Shown here: positions 1 to 9,473 of the stretch, in pieces
Layout of the letters: each line of letters opens with the position of its first letter
How positions within the stretch are numbered: position 1 is the stretch's first letter
Source: Sagittula salina
Lineage (GTDB): Bacteria > Pseudomonadota > Alphaproteobacteria > Rhodobacterales > Rhodobacteraceae
DNA length: 64,000 bases
Reading direction: 5' to 3'
Assembly: GCF_017813235.1 (NCBI RefSeq)
Contig: NZ_JAGISH010000006.1
Span: 1-64,000 of the forward strand
Made by a program: the position numbers and the translations under genes
The notes under the pieces: model-generated
The model's input: the letters and a program-made list of their open reading frames with translations, nothing else
What the model was told of the DNA's origin: nothing
The model's database searches: none

Positions 1-320
1 CGCCCCGAACAGCACCTCAGCGCCGCCGGTGAAGGCGTATCTACGACCACCAAACAAAAGGCGCAAGCGATTTCTTCAAAAAAATCCCAATGCCCAAACG
101 TCAGGGAGGGGGATATTGCCGGAACGCTGTCCCGGCCTTACAAGCAAGCCCCTGATTACAGGTCGAATCTTCAAGAGCTCACGGAATAGGCGCCACCAGG
201 GAACTTTGGCGAGGCTCGGCCAGACGAGCCATAAGCCTTCCTGACGCTCCACCACTGAAGCTCGTCAGACGGAAGCGCCGCCCGCAAGAGTCGCGCGCGC
301 CAAGTCCCGCCTCCGGTACG
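1..320. other. Left-edge stretch without a confident gene
   Basis: No reading frame here has both a convincing start with ribosome-binding site and a recognisable product. The outermost 66 bases on the minus strand are open and could be the first codons of a gene leaving the window (TTG starts only), but this is too short to judge. No tRNA fold was recognised. Confidence 0.3.
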
Positions 321-348
321 AAAAGCGGCGCCTTCCGGAGACGCCGCT
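321..348 (-). terminator. Intrinsic terminator of the ectoine operon
   Basis: Perfect 7-bp inverted repeat (324-330 with 342-348), loop of 11 bases containing TTCCGGA, followed on the minus strand by TTTTCG. It lies 28 bases past the stop of the aspartokinase gene, the last gene of the operon. Confidence 0.7.
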
Positions 349-375
349 GCCTTGAGTTTCGGATGAGTGCCAGTC

Positions 376-1791
376 TCAGGCCGCGCGCGGCCAGGACTGT
401 GCGCCTTTGACCACGAGGGATTCGTGCAATGCCCGTATGGCCGCCGCCATGTCGCCGCGCGGCATGGTATATTGCACATCCACATTGCGCGGCCCCTGAG
501 ACGCCCCGAGGCAGGCCAGCCCGCCGTCCGCCAGGGCCTGCAACCCCCGAGTCAGGACGGAAAGCCCCAGAAGATCACGCCCGACCACGGAAACCAGAGC
601 CAGTTCGCGGGTGCTGATCTCCGCCTGCGGGTATTTGCGCATCAGGTCAGCCTCGACCCGGCGCAGTTCCGGCACCGTTGCATCCACGTAGTGGGTGATG
701 GTGTTGGCATTCGACACCTTGGACACGATTCGGACATCGTGACGGGTCAGCGCCTCCAGGATCGCGGCATCGTAGCCCTTGACCCCCACCATGTCCTGCT
801 CGAAGACCTCGAGCGCCAGAACCGGGAGACCTGTAACGATTTCCACGCCCGCCTCGTCGGCCGGCTGATCGTCGATCAACGTGCCGGGATCGTGAGGCTC
901 GAAAGCATTCGTTACGCGCAATGGCACATGCGCCTGGCGCAGGGTCTTGGCCGCCGATGGATGGATCGCCTCCATCCCCAGGTTCGCCATCTGGTCCGCC
1001 ACGTCGTAATTCGTCCGGCCCAGCTTGCGCACCTTGTCCTGGCCGACGAGTTTCGGATCAGCGGAGGACAGGTGGAACTCCTTGTGGATGATCGCTTCGC
1101 GCGCGCCGGTCAGCGCGGCCATCTGCGAGAACGTCACCTCGGAATAACCCCGGTCGAATTCGCGCATCAGACCCTCGGCGCATTGGGCGTAGCCGGTCAC
1201 GATGGGCATTTCCCTCGAGGGGTCGACGCCGTCGAGCGCAGAGGTGATGCGCTCTTCCAGCGTCACGTCGCCATCGCCGCGCCAGCCCGTCAGATCCACG
1301 AGTGTCGCGTTGATGCCAGCCCGACGCAAAAGCAGAACCGCAACCTGCGCGGAGTGCGCCTCCCCGATGCCGGACAGGAGTTCCCGAATCTGCAGGAGGT
1401 GCGCGTTCAGGCGGAAATGGCCGTAGGAACACAGCCGCCCGAGGTCCACCAGGCAGGTACGCGCCCCGTCAATGCGATCATTCACCAGCGCGGTGGCCTG
1501 GGCGATGTCGTCGGGATGGTCGAGAACTGCGGTATGCGCCTCGATCATCGCGGCGGCCGCGGCGTCCAGTGCCGTACTCCACTTTTCTTCGCCCTCGCCA
1601 TCCGCGAAACTCGCATAGACGCCCGGCTCCCCGGACTTCTTGTGTTCCAGAAGCAGGTTGGTGATCCCGCCAAAGGCGGAGACCACGAAAACCCGCCCGT
1701 AGTCGGTCCGGCCCCCATCGGTGAAGACCGTATCGCGCAGTTCGCCGAGGCGGGACATTGACGTCCCGCCGATCTTCTCAACGGTATGCAT
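376..1791 (-). CDS. ask: Aspartate kinase of the ectoine pathway (Ask_Ect)
   Basis: Phosphorylates aspartate, the first step toward aspartate-semialdehyde, which EctB consumes. The 471-residue protein opens with KIGGTSM (residues 6-12), the N-terminal substrate/nucleotide motif of aspartokinases, and has a C-terminal part of about 130 residues consistent with ACT regulatory domains. It is the last gene of ectA-ectB-ectC-ask and starts 3 bases after the ectC stop. This is the standard place for the specialised aspartokinase Ask_Ect, which family knowledge says feeds the pathway despite feedback on the housekeeping enzyme. The operon position is what separates it from an ordinary lysC. Confidence 0.93.
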   Translation of the reverse strand: MHTVEKIGGTSMSRLGELRDTVFTDGGRTDYGRVFVVSAFGGITNLLLEHKKSGEPGVYASFADGEGEEKWSTALDAAAAAMIEAHTAVLDHPDDIAQATALVNDRIDGARTCLVDLGRLCSYGHFRLNAHLLQIRELLSGIGEAHSAQVAVLLLRRAGINATLVDLTGWRGDGDVTLEERITSALDGVDPSREMPIVTGYAQCAEGLMREFDRGYSEVTFSQMAALTGAREAIIHKEFHLSSADPKLVGQDKVRKLGRTNYDVADQMANLGMEAIHPSAAKTLRQAHVPLRVTNAFEPHDPGTLIDDQPADEAGVEIVTGLPVLALEVFEQDMVGVKGYDAAILEALTRHDVRIVSKVSNANTITHYVDATVPELRRVEADLMRKYPQAEISTRELALVSVVGRDLLGLSVLTRGLQALADGGLACLGASQGPRNVDVQYTMPRGDMAAAIRALHESLVVKGAQSWPRAA

Positions 1792-1794
1792 GGT

Positions 1795-2196
1795 TTATGC
1801 GTCCTCCAGATCGGGCGCGGCATAGGACCCGTCGGCCTGGTGCACTTCCTTGCCCGTCACGGGCGGGTTGAAGCAGCAGGCCATGACCAGTTCTTCTTCG
1901 GCGCGCAGGATGTGACGGTCATGCTGGTCGAGCGCATACATCACGCCCGGCTTGATCTCGTGCGTCTCGCCCGTGGCAAGGTCAGTGATCGAACCCTTGC
2001 CCTGCATGCAGTAGACGCTCTCGAAGTGGTTCTTGTATTCGAAAGTGTGCTCCGAGCCCGCCTCGAGAAAGGTGATGTGGAAAGAGAAACCCATCTTGTC
2101 GTCGGCCAGCAGCATACGGACAGATGTCCATTGCGCGTCCGACACGACGCGGGTGGGTTCGGTCTTGGTGATTTCGTTGAAGTCACGAACGATCAT
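1795..2196 (-). CDS. ectC: L-ectoine synthase EctC
   Basis: Cyclises N-gamma-acetyl-diaminobutyrate to ectoine in the cytoplasm. At 133 residues it has the usual family length and a single cupin fold. The likely iron ligands are Glu59 (in HFESVYC), Tyr87 and His95 (in QHDRH); the spacing of 28 and 8 residues matches that known for characterised EctC enzymes. It lies 5 bases after ectB and 3 bases before the aspartokinase. No EctD ectoine hydroxylase is present in the window, so ectoine rather than hydroxyectoine is the expected product here. Confidence 0.97.
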   Translation of the reverse strand: MIVRDFNEITKTEPTRVVSDAQWTSVRMLLADDKMGFSFHITFLEAGSEHTFEYKNHFESVYCMQGKGSITDLATGETHEIKPGVMYALDQHDRHILRAEEELVMACCFNPPVTGKEVHQADGSYAAPDLEDA

Positions 2197-2201
2197 GTTG
2201 G

Positions 2202-3482
2202 TTACTCCGCTGCAAGTTTCGTTGTGGACAGGACGTCACGCGCTGCGGCGATCAGGATATCGAGGCCGCGCTGCAGGGTTTCGTCCGGCGTAGTAAGAGG
2301 CGCCAGGATCTTGACGACCTCGTCGTCGGCCCCGGATGTTTCGATGATCAGTCCGTTCTCGAAGGCGCGCGCACAGATCTCTCCGGCAAGATCGCCAGAG
2401 CCCACGTCAACGCCGCGCATCATGCCGCGTCCCTTCAGGCGCGCACCGGGAACCATGTCGGCGATGGTGTTCAGACCATGTTCGACCACGGTGGCGCGGC
2501 GCGCGACATGGCGCTGGAACTGACTGTCGGACCAGAACTTGTCGATGGCCACCTTGGCGGTGACAAACGCGTGGGTGTTGCCACGGAAGGTGCCGTTGTG
2601 CTCCGCCGGGCTCCAGATGTCGTGCTGCGGACGGATCAATAGCGCCGCAAAGGGCAAGCCCATGCCAGACAGAGACTTAGCCAGCGGAATCAGGTCAGGC
2701 TCGACGTCCATTTCTTCGAAGGAGAAGAAGGTGCCGCAGCGACCGATGCCCGCCTGGATGTCATCGAGGATCAACAGCGCGCCATGCTTCTTGGCCAGAC
2801 GACCGATGCCTTCGATCCACTCCTTAGACGCGGCATTCAGGCCACCCTCGCCCTGTACGGGCTCAAGGATGAAGGCCGCCGGGGCGTCGATGCCGGAACT
2901 GGGATTGTCGAGCATCTGCTCGATGATCGAAAGCGTGTCGATACCGTCGCCAAAGGCGCCCTCGTAGGGCATCCGGGTCACGCCGTGCAGATCCATGCCC
3001 GCGCCACCACGCTTGCCCGCGTTGCCGGTAGCGGCCAGTGCGCCCAGCGACATGCCATGGAAACCGTTGGTGAAGGCGATGATGTTGGAACGTCCCGTCA
3101 CCTTGCGCGCCAGTTTCATGGCGGCCTCGACGGCGTTCGTGCCGGTGGGTCCGACCATCATCACCTTGTGGTCCATGCCACGGGGCTTCAGGATCTTCTC
3201 CTCGAAGGTTTCGAGAAACGCCGCCTTCGAAGCCGTGTGCATATCGAGCCCGTGCGCGATGCCGTCGCTTGAAATGTGCTCGATCAGCGCGGTCTTCATG
3301 TCGGGGTCGTTGTGGCCATAGTTCAGCGACGAACAACCGGCCAGAAAGTCGATGTAGGTCCGCCCATCGGCGTCGGTCATCTCCGACCCGGAGGCGGAGG
3401 TAAAGACAGTGTCGAAGCTGCGGCAGTAGCTGCGGGCATCGGATTCACGGCGCTTGAAAACGGAAGGTGTGGAAGCGGTCAT
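2202..3482 (-). CDS. ectB: Diaminobutyrate--2-oxoglutarate transaminase EctB
   Basis: Class-III PLP aminotransferase converting aspartate-semialdehyde to 2,4-diaminobutyrate with glutamate as donor. The reading frame is open upstream to 3563, but the ATG at 3482 has an AGGAG site just upstream and the product then begins MTASTPSVF, giving 426 residues, normal for EctB. The PLP-binding lysine is Lys269 in PLAKSLSG; the aspartate that pairs with the pyridine nitrogen is Asp240 in LILDD. A 58-base gap separates it from ectA, the longest gap within the operon. Confidence 0.97.
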   Translation of the reverse strand: MTASTPSVFKRRESDARSYCRSFDTVFTSASGSEMTDADGRTYIDFLAGCSSLNYGHNDPDMKTALIEHISSDGIAHGLDMHTASKAAFLETFEEKILKPRGMDHKVMMVGPTGTNAVEAAMKLARKVTGRSNIIAFTNGFHGMSLGALAATGNAGKRGGAGMDLHGVTRMPYEGAFGDGIDTLSIIEQMLDNPSSGIDAPAAFILEPVQGEGGLNAASKEWIEGIGRLAKKHGALLILDDIQAGIGRCGTFFSFEEMDVEPDLIPLAKSLSGMGLPFAALLIRPQHDIWSPAEHNGTFRGNTHAFVTAKVAIDKFWSDSQFQRHVARRATVVEHGLNTIADMVPGARLKGRGMMRGVDVGSGDLAGEICARAFENGLIIETSGADDEVVKILAPLTTPDETLQRGLDILIAAARDVLSTTKLAAE

Positions 3483-3540
3483 GGACTGCTCCTTTCGATA
3501 TGGATTGATACTGGAAGAAAAAGTGCGGGTCGGATGCCGA

Positions 3541-4074
3541 TCAGGCGGCGCGCTCCATCGCATCGGAATCGAGGTCGATGGTGACCATGTTCTCCGTGCT
3601 GGCGCGACCCTTGAAGTGCTCCGACTTCAGGAAGTGCGGCTCCGACGAGAGTGTGCCCCCCTGTACCCGGGCGAACTTCCGGAACATGCCCCAGGACGCG
3701 GCGTTGTCCGCCGTGATGGTGGTTTGCAGACGGGTCACGCCCGCACAGATTTCGCGATTCAGAAGGGATTGCAGCATCGTAACGCCCAGCCCCATGCCAC
3801 GCGCCTTTTCGGACACCGCGACCTGCCAGACAAACAGCGTGTCGCCCGCGTTCGGCGTCAGGTAGCCCGAGATCCAGCCGACAACCTCTCCGTCCAGCTC
3901 AGCCACCACGCAGGTGTCGGCGAAGTGGTCGCACTGCAGCAGGTTGCAGTAGATGGAGTTCTCGTCCAGCGGCTTGCAGCTGCGCACCAGTTCCCAGATG
4001 GCCGGACCATCCTCGGCAGTCGGTGTTCGCAAGCTGGGGGTACTTTTTCGCGCGATGTCGCGGGGATGTTGCAT
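3541..4074 (-). CDS. ectA: Diaminobutyrate acetyltransferase EctA
   Basis: GNAT-family enzyme acetylating 2,4-diaminobutyrate at the gamma nitrogen. The 177-residue product carries the EctA signature around SCKPLDENSIYCNLLQ and a GNAT acetyl-CoA loop near KARGMGLG. First gene of the operon; the upstream non-coding region faces the divergent MarR regulator, so control of the operon probably acts there. The start ATG has only a modest GAG-type ribosome site. Confidence 0.96.
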   Translation of the reverse strand: MQHPRDIARKSTPSLRTPTAEDGPAIWELVRSCKPLDENSIYCNLLQCDHFADTCVVAELDGEVVGWISGYLTPNAGDTLFVWQVAVSEKARGMGLGVTMLQSLLNREICAGVTRLQTTITADNAASWGMFRKFARVQGGTLSSEPHFLKSEHFKGRASTENMVTIDLDSDAMERAA

Positions 4075-4294
4075 GTGTCACTCGTCGGTTGTTTCCTTTG
4101 ATGTGCAAAGTATCGTCTCGCGCGGATATTTCAACTGCCTAAGCGATTTTTTTGACCTTTGGGCGTTTACACCCATATTTCCTTAGGTATACCGCTGATC
4201 TTGAGAGGTCTTAACTTTGATTAACGAAACGAAAGACGCTTGTTTGGCGCTGACGGCCCCGGTAGTCTGGCACCTCAGAGCGGGAAGGAAGACG
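4075..4294. promoter_or_regulatory. Divergent promoter region of ectA and the MarR regulator gene
   Basis: A 220-base region richer in A+T than the flanking genes, between the divergent ectA and marR starts. On the minus strand a possible -35 TTGAAA is followed 16 bases later by TACTTT (weak -10). The hexamers CCTAAG (4138-4143) and CTTAGG (4182-4187) form a spaced inverted repeat that could be half sites for the adjacent regulator. These assignments are inference; only the divergent layout is certain. Confidence 0.45.
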
Positions 4295-4777
4295 ATGGAC
4301 CGGGTCGACAGCAGCCTTATTGCCCTGCGCAGGATCATCCGCGCGACAGAGCTTTATGCCCGTGATCTGAAGCAGATTGCCGGGATCACAGCCGTACAGT
4401 TCCGCGTCCTGCAGATTGTCGGCGAGAAGGGTCATACCACAGCCAAGGAAATCAGCACCCGGATGCATGTGAGTCAGGCCACCGTGACATCCCTCGTCGA
4501 CAAGCTCGTACGCGAAGGCATGGTGACGCGCGAGAAGTCCCAGACCGACCGCCGCCAGACCGACATCCTGATGACGGAAAAGGGGCAGGCCACCCTCGAC
4601 GAGGCGCCGGACCCGTTACAGCAGCGGTTTGTCCGCAAGTTCGCGGCGATGGAGGACTGGGAGCAGTCCATGCTCCTCGCCGGCCTTGAACGCGTGGCCC
4701 TGATGCTGGACGCCGATGATCTCGACGCCGCGCCGGTTCTCGATACCGGCGAGCTGAAGAACGGCGCTCACCACTAG
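4295..4777 (+). CDS. MarR-family regulator, probable EctR-type controller of the ectoine operon
   Basis: Winged-helix MarR protein of 160 residues; the DNA-binding core runs from about FRVLQIVGEKG through TAKEISTRMHVS to the wing near REKSQTDRRQTD. The ATG at 4295 was chosen because GGAAGGA lies just before it; a TTG at 4217 would add 26 residues without a good site. It is divergent from ectA, the arrangement seen for EctR1, a known MarR-type repressor of ectABC in other bacteria. Function as EctR is inferred from context. Confidence 0.85.
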   Translation: MDRVDSSLIALRRIIRATELYARDLKQIAGITAVQFRVLQIVGEKGHTTAKEISTRMHVSQATVTSLVDKLVREGMVTREKSQTDRRQTDILMTEKGQATLDEAPDPLQQRFVRKFAAMEDWEQSMLLAGLERVALMLDADDLDAAPVLDTGELKNGAHH

Positions 4778-4948
4778 GCAAAACCACCCAGGATAGACAA
4801 AATCCCGCACAGGCCCCGCGTCTGCTGGGGCGGTCCGAAATCGCGGCGCAGGCTGACTGGCCTCGCCGCGTTGGGATGTTGCTTTTTGCAAATGCGGGAA
4901 CTCACGAAAAATCGCCCTAGATCACGATTCGGATACACGGAGGGGAAC

Positions 4949-5365
4949 ATGTTCCACAAAATCGTCTTACCCGTGGACCTCACCCATGCCGACAAGCTCG
5001 GCAAGGCGCTCGGACTGGCCGCAGAGCTGGCGACACGCTACGGGGCCGAGGTTTGCTATGTCGGCGTGACCGCCAACACGCCGGGGGCCGTCGCCCGCAA
5101 CCCGAAGGACTACAGCGACCGGTTGGCTGCCTTCGCGGCGGAGCAGGGCCATGAACGGGGCATAAACACCACCTCGCGAACGATCGTTTCGCACGATCCG
5201 TCCGTCGATACCGACCGACACCTCATCGAGGCGGTCAAGGATCTGGGCGCCGACCTCGTGGTCATGGCGACCCATCTGCCTAACGCGGGCGACTACATCT
5301 GGGCAGGCCACGGTGCTTCAGTCGCGGCCCATGTCGGGGCTTCGGTCTTCCTCGTGCGCGACTGA
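4949..5365 (+). CDS. Universal stress protein (UspA family)
   Basis: 138-residue single Usp domain beginning FHKIVLPVDLTH, the usual first strand of the alpha/beta fold, and ending in VGASVFLVRD. The canonical G-2X-G-9X-G(S/T) ATP loop is not clear, so it may be a non-ATP-binding member. Start at 4949 is supported by GGAGGGG 4 bases upstream; the frame stays open to 4871 without a comparable site. It lies between the ectoine regulator and the BCCT transporter gene, 70 bases before the latter, and UspA proteins are often found next to osmolyte transporters. Confidence 0.88.
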   Translation: MFHKIVLPVDLTHADKLGKALGLAAELATRYGAEVCYVGVTANTPGAVARNPKDYSDRLAAFAAEQGHERGINTTSRTIVSHDPSVDTDRHLIEAVKDLGADLVVMATHLPNAGDYIWAGHGASVAAHVGASVFLVRD

Positions 5366-5435
5366 ACCGAGCCGCACAAGGCCAGGCACCCACGCCCCCA
5401 ACCAAAGCACAGGACGAACAGGAAAGAGAGGATAC

Positions 5436-7091
5436 ATGACAGACGAAAATGTCAGCGCCGGGGATGGGATCCCCACGCCGGACGGCGCGTCACACGTCAT
5501 CGAGACGGATTACGAGATCGGACAGGATAACGTCGAAGGCAATCTTGGCCCCTTCGGCTTTGACATCCACAATCCGGTCTTCGCGATCTCCGGGCTCGCC
5601 ATCGTGGCGTTCGTCTTCTACACGCTGGCCCTGCCCGAACAGGCGGGCGCGGTGTTCAACTGGCTGTTCGACAGCGTGACGAAGGGCTTCGACTGGTTCT
5701 TTCTTGGCGCGGCCAACATCTTTGTCATCTTCTGCCTGCTGCTGATCGTATCCCCGGTGGGCAGCGTCCGGCTTGGCGGCACCGAAGCCACCCCGGACTA
5801 CGGGTATGTCGGCTGGTTCGCGATGCTCTTCGCGGCGGGCATGGGCATCGGACTGATGTTCTACGGCGTATCCGAACCGATGAGCCATTTCTCCTCCTCC
5901 GTTGGCGGGACCGCCGTGGGCGAGGACGGCATTCGTACCGACTGGGCGCCGCTTGGCGCAGCGGGCGGTGACGAAGCGCAGGCTGTGCGGCTGGGCATGG
6001 CGGCAACGATCTTTCACTGGGGGCTGCACCCTTGGGCGATTTATGCCGTGGTGGGTCTGGCGCTGGCGCTGTTCTCCTACAACAAGGGCCTGCCGCTGAC
6101 GGTGCGCTCGGCGTTCTATCCGATTTTCGGCGACCGCATCTGGGGCTGGCCGGGTCACATCATCGACATCATCGCGGTCTTTGCCACGCTCTTCGGCCTT
6201 GCCACCTCGCTTGGCTTCGGCGCGACACAGGCAAACGCGGGTCTGAATGAACTCTTCGGCATCCCCGTGGGTGAAACCACAGAGGTCATCCTCATCTCGG
6301 CCATCACCGCCGTGGCGCTGGTTTCCGTGCTGCGCGGCCTCGATGGCGGGGTAAAGGTCCTGTCCGAGATCAACATGGGCCTTGCCTTCATCCTGCTGAT
6401 CTTTGTGCTGCTGGTCGGCCCGACAGTCTGGCTGTTGACTCTGTTTGCCGATTCGCTTCTGGCCTACATCCAATACCTCCCCGCCCTGTCGAACCCGATC
6501 GGCCGCGAGGACGTGAACTTCAGCCAGGGCTGGACGTCCTTCTACTGGGCGTGGTGGATCAGCTGGTCCCCCTTTGTCGGCATGTTCATCGCCCGCGTCA
6601 GCCGGGGCCGCTCCGTACGTGAATTCGTGGTTTGCGTGCTGCTTATCCCCTCACTGGTCTGCGTTCTGTGGATGTCCGTCTTCGGCGGCTCCGCGCTGCA
6701 TCAGGTCATCAATGACGGCTATACTGCCGCACAGGACGCCACCCTTGAACTCAAGCTGTTCAAAATGCTGGACGTGCTGCCGCTGGCCTCGATTACCTCG
6801 CTGATCGGGATCGTCCTCGTGATCGTTTTCTTCGTCACCTCCTCCGACTCCGGGTCGCTGGTGATCGACACCATCACGGCAGGCGGCAAGGTCGACGCCC
6901 CGGTGCCGCAACGCGCCTTCTGGGCGATCTTCGAAGGTGCCGTGGCCATCGTGCTCCTGCTTTCGGCAGGCGGCCTGAAATCGCTGCAGTCCATGGTGAT
7001 CTCCACCGGCCTGCCGTTCACGGTAATCCTGCTGGTGATGTGCTTCGCCATCTGGCAGGGCCTCAGGAACGAGCGGCGCGCCATCAAGTGA
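5436..7091 (+). CDS. BCCT-family osmolyte transporter
   Basis: Betaine/choline/carnitine-type secondary transporter of 551 residues with about 12 membrane segments. It has the family's GMGIGLM glycine segment near residue 135 (Na+ coupling and substrate region in BetP) and the aromatic WAWWISWSPFVGMFIARVSRGR signature core near residue 367. The cytoplasmic N-terminus is about 40 acidic residues. Start ATG at 5436 follows a purine-rich GGAAAGAGAGG site. With ectoine synthesis next door, uptake of glycine betaine, ectoine or a related compatible solute is the likely role; the exact substrate cannot be read from sequence. Confidence 0.92.
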   Translation: MTDENVSAGDGIPTPDGASHVIETDYEIGQDNVEGNLGPFGFDIHNPVFAISGLAIVAFVFYTLALPEQAGAVFNWLFDSVTKGFDWFFLGAANIFVIFCLLLIVSPVGSVRLGGTEATPDYGYVGWFAMLFAAGMGIGLMFYGVSEPMSHFSSSVGGTAVGEDGIRTDWAPLGAAGGDEAQAVRLGMAATIFHWGLHPWAIYAVVGLALALFSYNKGLPLTVRSAFYPIFGDRIWGWPGHIIDIIAVFATLFGLATSLGFGATQANAGLNELFGIPVGETTEVILISAITAVALVSVLRGLDGGVKVLSEINMGLAFILLIFVLLVGPTVWLLTLFADSLLAYIQYLPALSNPIGREDVNFSQGWTSFYWAWWISWSPFVGMFIARVSRGRSVREFVVCVLLIPSLVCVLWMSVFGGSALHQVINDGYTAAQDATLELKLFKMLDVLPLASITSLIGIVLVIVFFVTSSDSGSLVIDTITAGGKVDAPVPQRAFWAIFEGAVAIVLLLSAGGLKSLQSMVISTGLPFTVILLVMCFAIWQGLRNERRAIK

Positions 7092-7113
7092 TGGCGCCCT
7101 GACTTGCACCCAT

Positions 7114-7145
7114 GATGGCCCGGACCCCACGCGGTCCGGGCCATC
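7114..7145 (+). terminator. Strong hairpin terminator after the BCCT gene
   Basis: Perfect 13-bp arms (7114-7126 and 7133-7145) around a 6-base loop, 22 bases past the BCCT stop. The following bases (TCTCACG) are only weakly T-rich. Confidence 0.65.
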
Positions 7146-7266
7146 TCTCACGTCTGATAGAACCGTCCCCGCCGAATCTGCCCGGAATTGACAGCACCCC
7201 CGCCGCGCCACAAGGCTATGCCATGGCCGGGAGGAGGTCCGGGCCGCGAGGACGGGATTTCATCGG

Positions 7267-8385
7267 ATGACGGATAAACGGGAACTGCGCATCGGCCTGA
7301 TCGGCTCCGGCTTCATGGGGAAGGCGCACGTCTTTGGCTATGCAACCGCGGTGAAGGTCTTTGACCTGCCCGCGCGGATCACCCTCCACACGGTGGCGGA
7401 CATCAGCGCCGAGGCGGCGAACCGCGCCGCGAGGGCCCTGGGCTTTGCCCACGCCACCGACGACTGGCGGGTCATGGTCACCAACCCCGAGATCGACGTC
7501 ATCAATATCACCGCCCCCAATGCCCTGCACAAGGACATGGCTCTGGCTGCCATTGCGGCGGGCAAGCATGTCTATTGCGAAAAACCCCTCGCCCCCACCG
7601 CCGCGGAGGCGCTGGAGATGACACAGGCAGCAGAGGCCGCCCGCCTAAAGACGCAGGTGGGCTTCAATTACCTCTGCAACCCCATGCTGCAACTGGCGCG
7701 CGACATGATCGAGGCCGGTGAACTGGGCGAGATTCGCGGCTATCGCGGCCTGCACGCGGAGGACTTCATGGTGGACGCCCAAGGGCCCTGGACCTTTCGC
7801 CATGATCCGGCGGGCGGCGGTGCGCTGGCCGATATCGGCAGCCACGCGCTGGCCACGGCGGAATTCCTGTGCGGCCCGATCACCCGCATCATGGGCGATT
7901 GCGTCACCATGATCGCGGAGCGCCCCGATGGTTACGGCGGTCGCAAGCCGGTGGAAGTCGATGACCTCGCGCGGGCCTTCCTGCGCTTTGCGTCCGGCGC
8001 CACCGGGTCCGTAGAGGGCAACTGGATCGCCACCGGGCGCAAGATGCAGCACGATTTCGAGGTTTACGGCACGAAAGGCGCGCTGGCTTTCAGTCAGGAA
8101 CGGTTCAACGAACTACATTTCTATTCCAACGACGACACGCCCGGTCGCCACGGCTTCCGCCGGATCGAGGCGGGACCGGCCCACCCCCCCTATGGCAATT
8201 TCTGCGTCGCACCGGGCCACCAGATCGGGTTCAACGACCTTAAGGCCATCGAGGTCGCGGGCTATGTCAACGCGATTGTCGGCGACGCGGGGGAGCCGTT
8301 CAATTTCCGCAATGGCCTGCGCATCCAGCGCCTCGTGGAAGCGATCCAGCAATCCGCGCGGGAGGAACGCTGGCTGGAGATCTGA
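7267..8385 (+). CDS. Gfo/Idh/MocA-family NAD(P)-dependent oxidoreductase
   Basis: 372-residue dehydrogenase with an N-terminal Rossmann motif GLIGSGFMGKAH (from residue 10), the EKP motif in YCEKPLAPT near residue 103, and a catalytic-type histidine in DIGSHALATAEF near residue 193. Family members oxidise sugars, inositols and related alcohols; the substrate here is unknown. It stands alone between the BCCT terminator and the FNT channel gene, with no transporter or isomerase beside it that would indicate a pathway. Confidence 0.9.
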   Translation: MTDKRELRIGLIGSGFMGKAHVFGYATAVKVFDLPARITLHTVADISAEAANRAARALGFAHATDDWRVMVTNPEIDVINITAPNALHKDMALAAIAAGKHVYCEKPLAPTAAEALEMTQAAEAARLKTQVGFNYLCNPMLQLARDMIEAGELGEIRGYRGLHAEDFMVDAQGPWTFRHDPAGGGALADIGSHALATAEFLCGPITRIMGDCVTMIAERPDGYGGRKPVEVDDLARAFLRFASGATGSVEGNWIATGRKMQHDFEVYGTKGALAFSQERFNELHFYSNDDTPGRHGFRRIEAGPAHPPYGNFCVAPGHQIGFNDLKAIEVAGYVNAIVGDAGEPFNFRNGLRIQRLVEAIQQSAREERWLEI

Positions 8386-8608
8386 CGTCCCGCCCTGTGA
8401 CGCCGGTCAAGGCACGGGTTCGCAAGGCAGGCCGTGGATTACTCCATACGCTCCGCCAACGCGGCGGTGGTGGCCTCGACCGGGCGCTGCCAGTGGTGCG
8501 CACCGCCCCATGGCCCGCTGGTACTGACACGCGCGGTGCAGGATCGTATAGGACTGCAATCGCTTGGGTCACAGGGAACCAAAACGCGGGCGGAACGGTT
8601 CATCGCTC

Positions 8609-9469
8609 ATGCATGATCACGCCGAAGCCCCGCACGACAGCGAACACAAGGACGCCGAAGCCATCCGCGACCCGGCGGATGAAAAGAGCGTCTTCAACGC
8701 ATCCCGTCTATCGGCGCGGCTGATCTACGAGGTCATCCGCCGCGACGGCGAAGAGGAACTGGCCCGCCCCACCGTATCGCTGATCTGGTCGGGCATCGCG
8801 GCTGGCATCCTGATATCGCTCTCGGTCATCGCGCAATCGGTGCTGCGCTTTCGCCTGCCGGACGCCGAATGGGCCATCCTGATCGAATCCCTGGGCTACT
8901 CCGTGGGCTTCATGGTGGTGATCTTCGGGCGGATGCAGCTTTTTACCGAGAATACGATCACCACCGTCTTGCCGGTGATAACGGAGCAATCGCTGTCCTG
9001 CTTCATGAAGCTGCTGCGCCTCTGGGGCATCGTTCTGACAGCCAACGTGGTGGGCGCCGGCATTGCCTCGGGCTTCCTCTACCTGCCGCATTTCGTGCCG
9101 CCGGATGCAACTGACAGCCTGCTGGAGGTTGCGCACCACGCTGTGGATGGCACCGCGCGGGAGAATTTTTACCGGGCCATTCCGGCGGGCATCATCATCG
9201 CCGCCATCGTCTGGATCATCCCGGCAGCACAAAAAAGCGCGTTTTTCGTTATCCTGACGATGACGTGGCTCATGGCGGCAGCGGGCTTTGCCCACGTCAT
9301 CGCCGGATCGGTGGAGGCGGGCCTGCTGGTCTGGTTCGGAGAGGAAACGCTCTGGAACGTCACCTTCTCCTTCTTTTTTCCGGTTCTGGTGGGCAATGTT
9401 CTGGGCGGCACCGCCGTCTTCACCCTGCTTACATGGGGCCAGGTGAAGAACGAGGTAACGCGGGACTGA
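8609..9469 (+). CDS. Formate/nitrite transporter family channel (YfdC-like)
   Basis: 286-residue FNT protein with a charged N-terminus of about 60 residues and six predicted membrane helices. FGRMQLFTENTITTVLP is characteristic of the YfdC branch, whose substrate is not established. ATG at 8609 was chosen because the product then starts MHDHAEAPH; the ribosome site is weak (GGCGGAACGG). It converges on the SGNH-like gene with only 4 bases between the two stop codons. Confidence 0.87.
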   Translation: MHDHAEAPHDSEHKDAEAIRDPADEKSVFNASRLSARLIYEVIRRDGEEELARPTVSLIWSGIAAGILISLSVIAQSVLRFRLPDAEWAILIESLGYSVGFMVVIFGRMQLFTENTITTVLPVITEQSLSCFMKLLRLWGIVLTANVVGAGIASGFLYLPHFVPPDATDSLLEVAHHAVDGTARENFYRAIPAGIIIAAIVWIIPAAQKSAFFVILTMTWLMAAAGFAHVIAGSVEAGLLVWFGEETLWNVTFSFFFPVLVGNVLGGTAVFTLLTWGQVKNEVTRD

Positions 9470-9473
9470 CCGC

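Noticed and set aside
150..200. GGTCGAATCTT stretch resembling a T-loop of a tRNA
   Set aside because: No acceptor, D or anticodon stem could be drawn around it.
367..1761. 464-codon open frame opposite the aspartokinase gene
   Set aside because: Mirror frame of a clear aspartokinase; common in high-G+C DNA.
8434..8616. Open frame of 60 codons (GTG start) before the FNT gene, with high G+C at third positions in its first half
   Set aside because: No ribosome site, no recognisable product, and it overlaps the FNT start; third-position bias fades in the second half.
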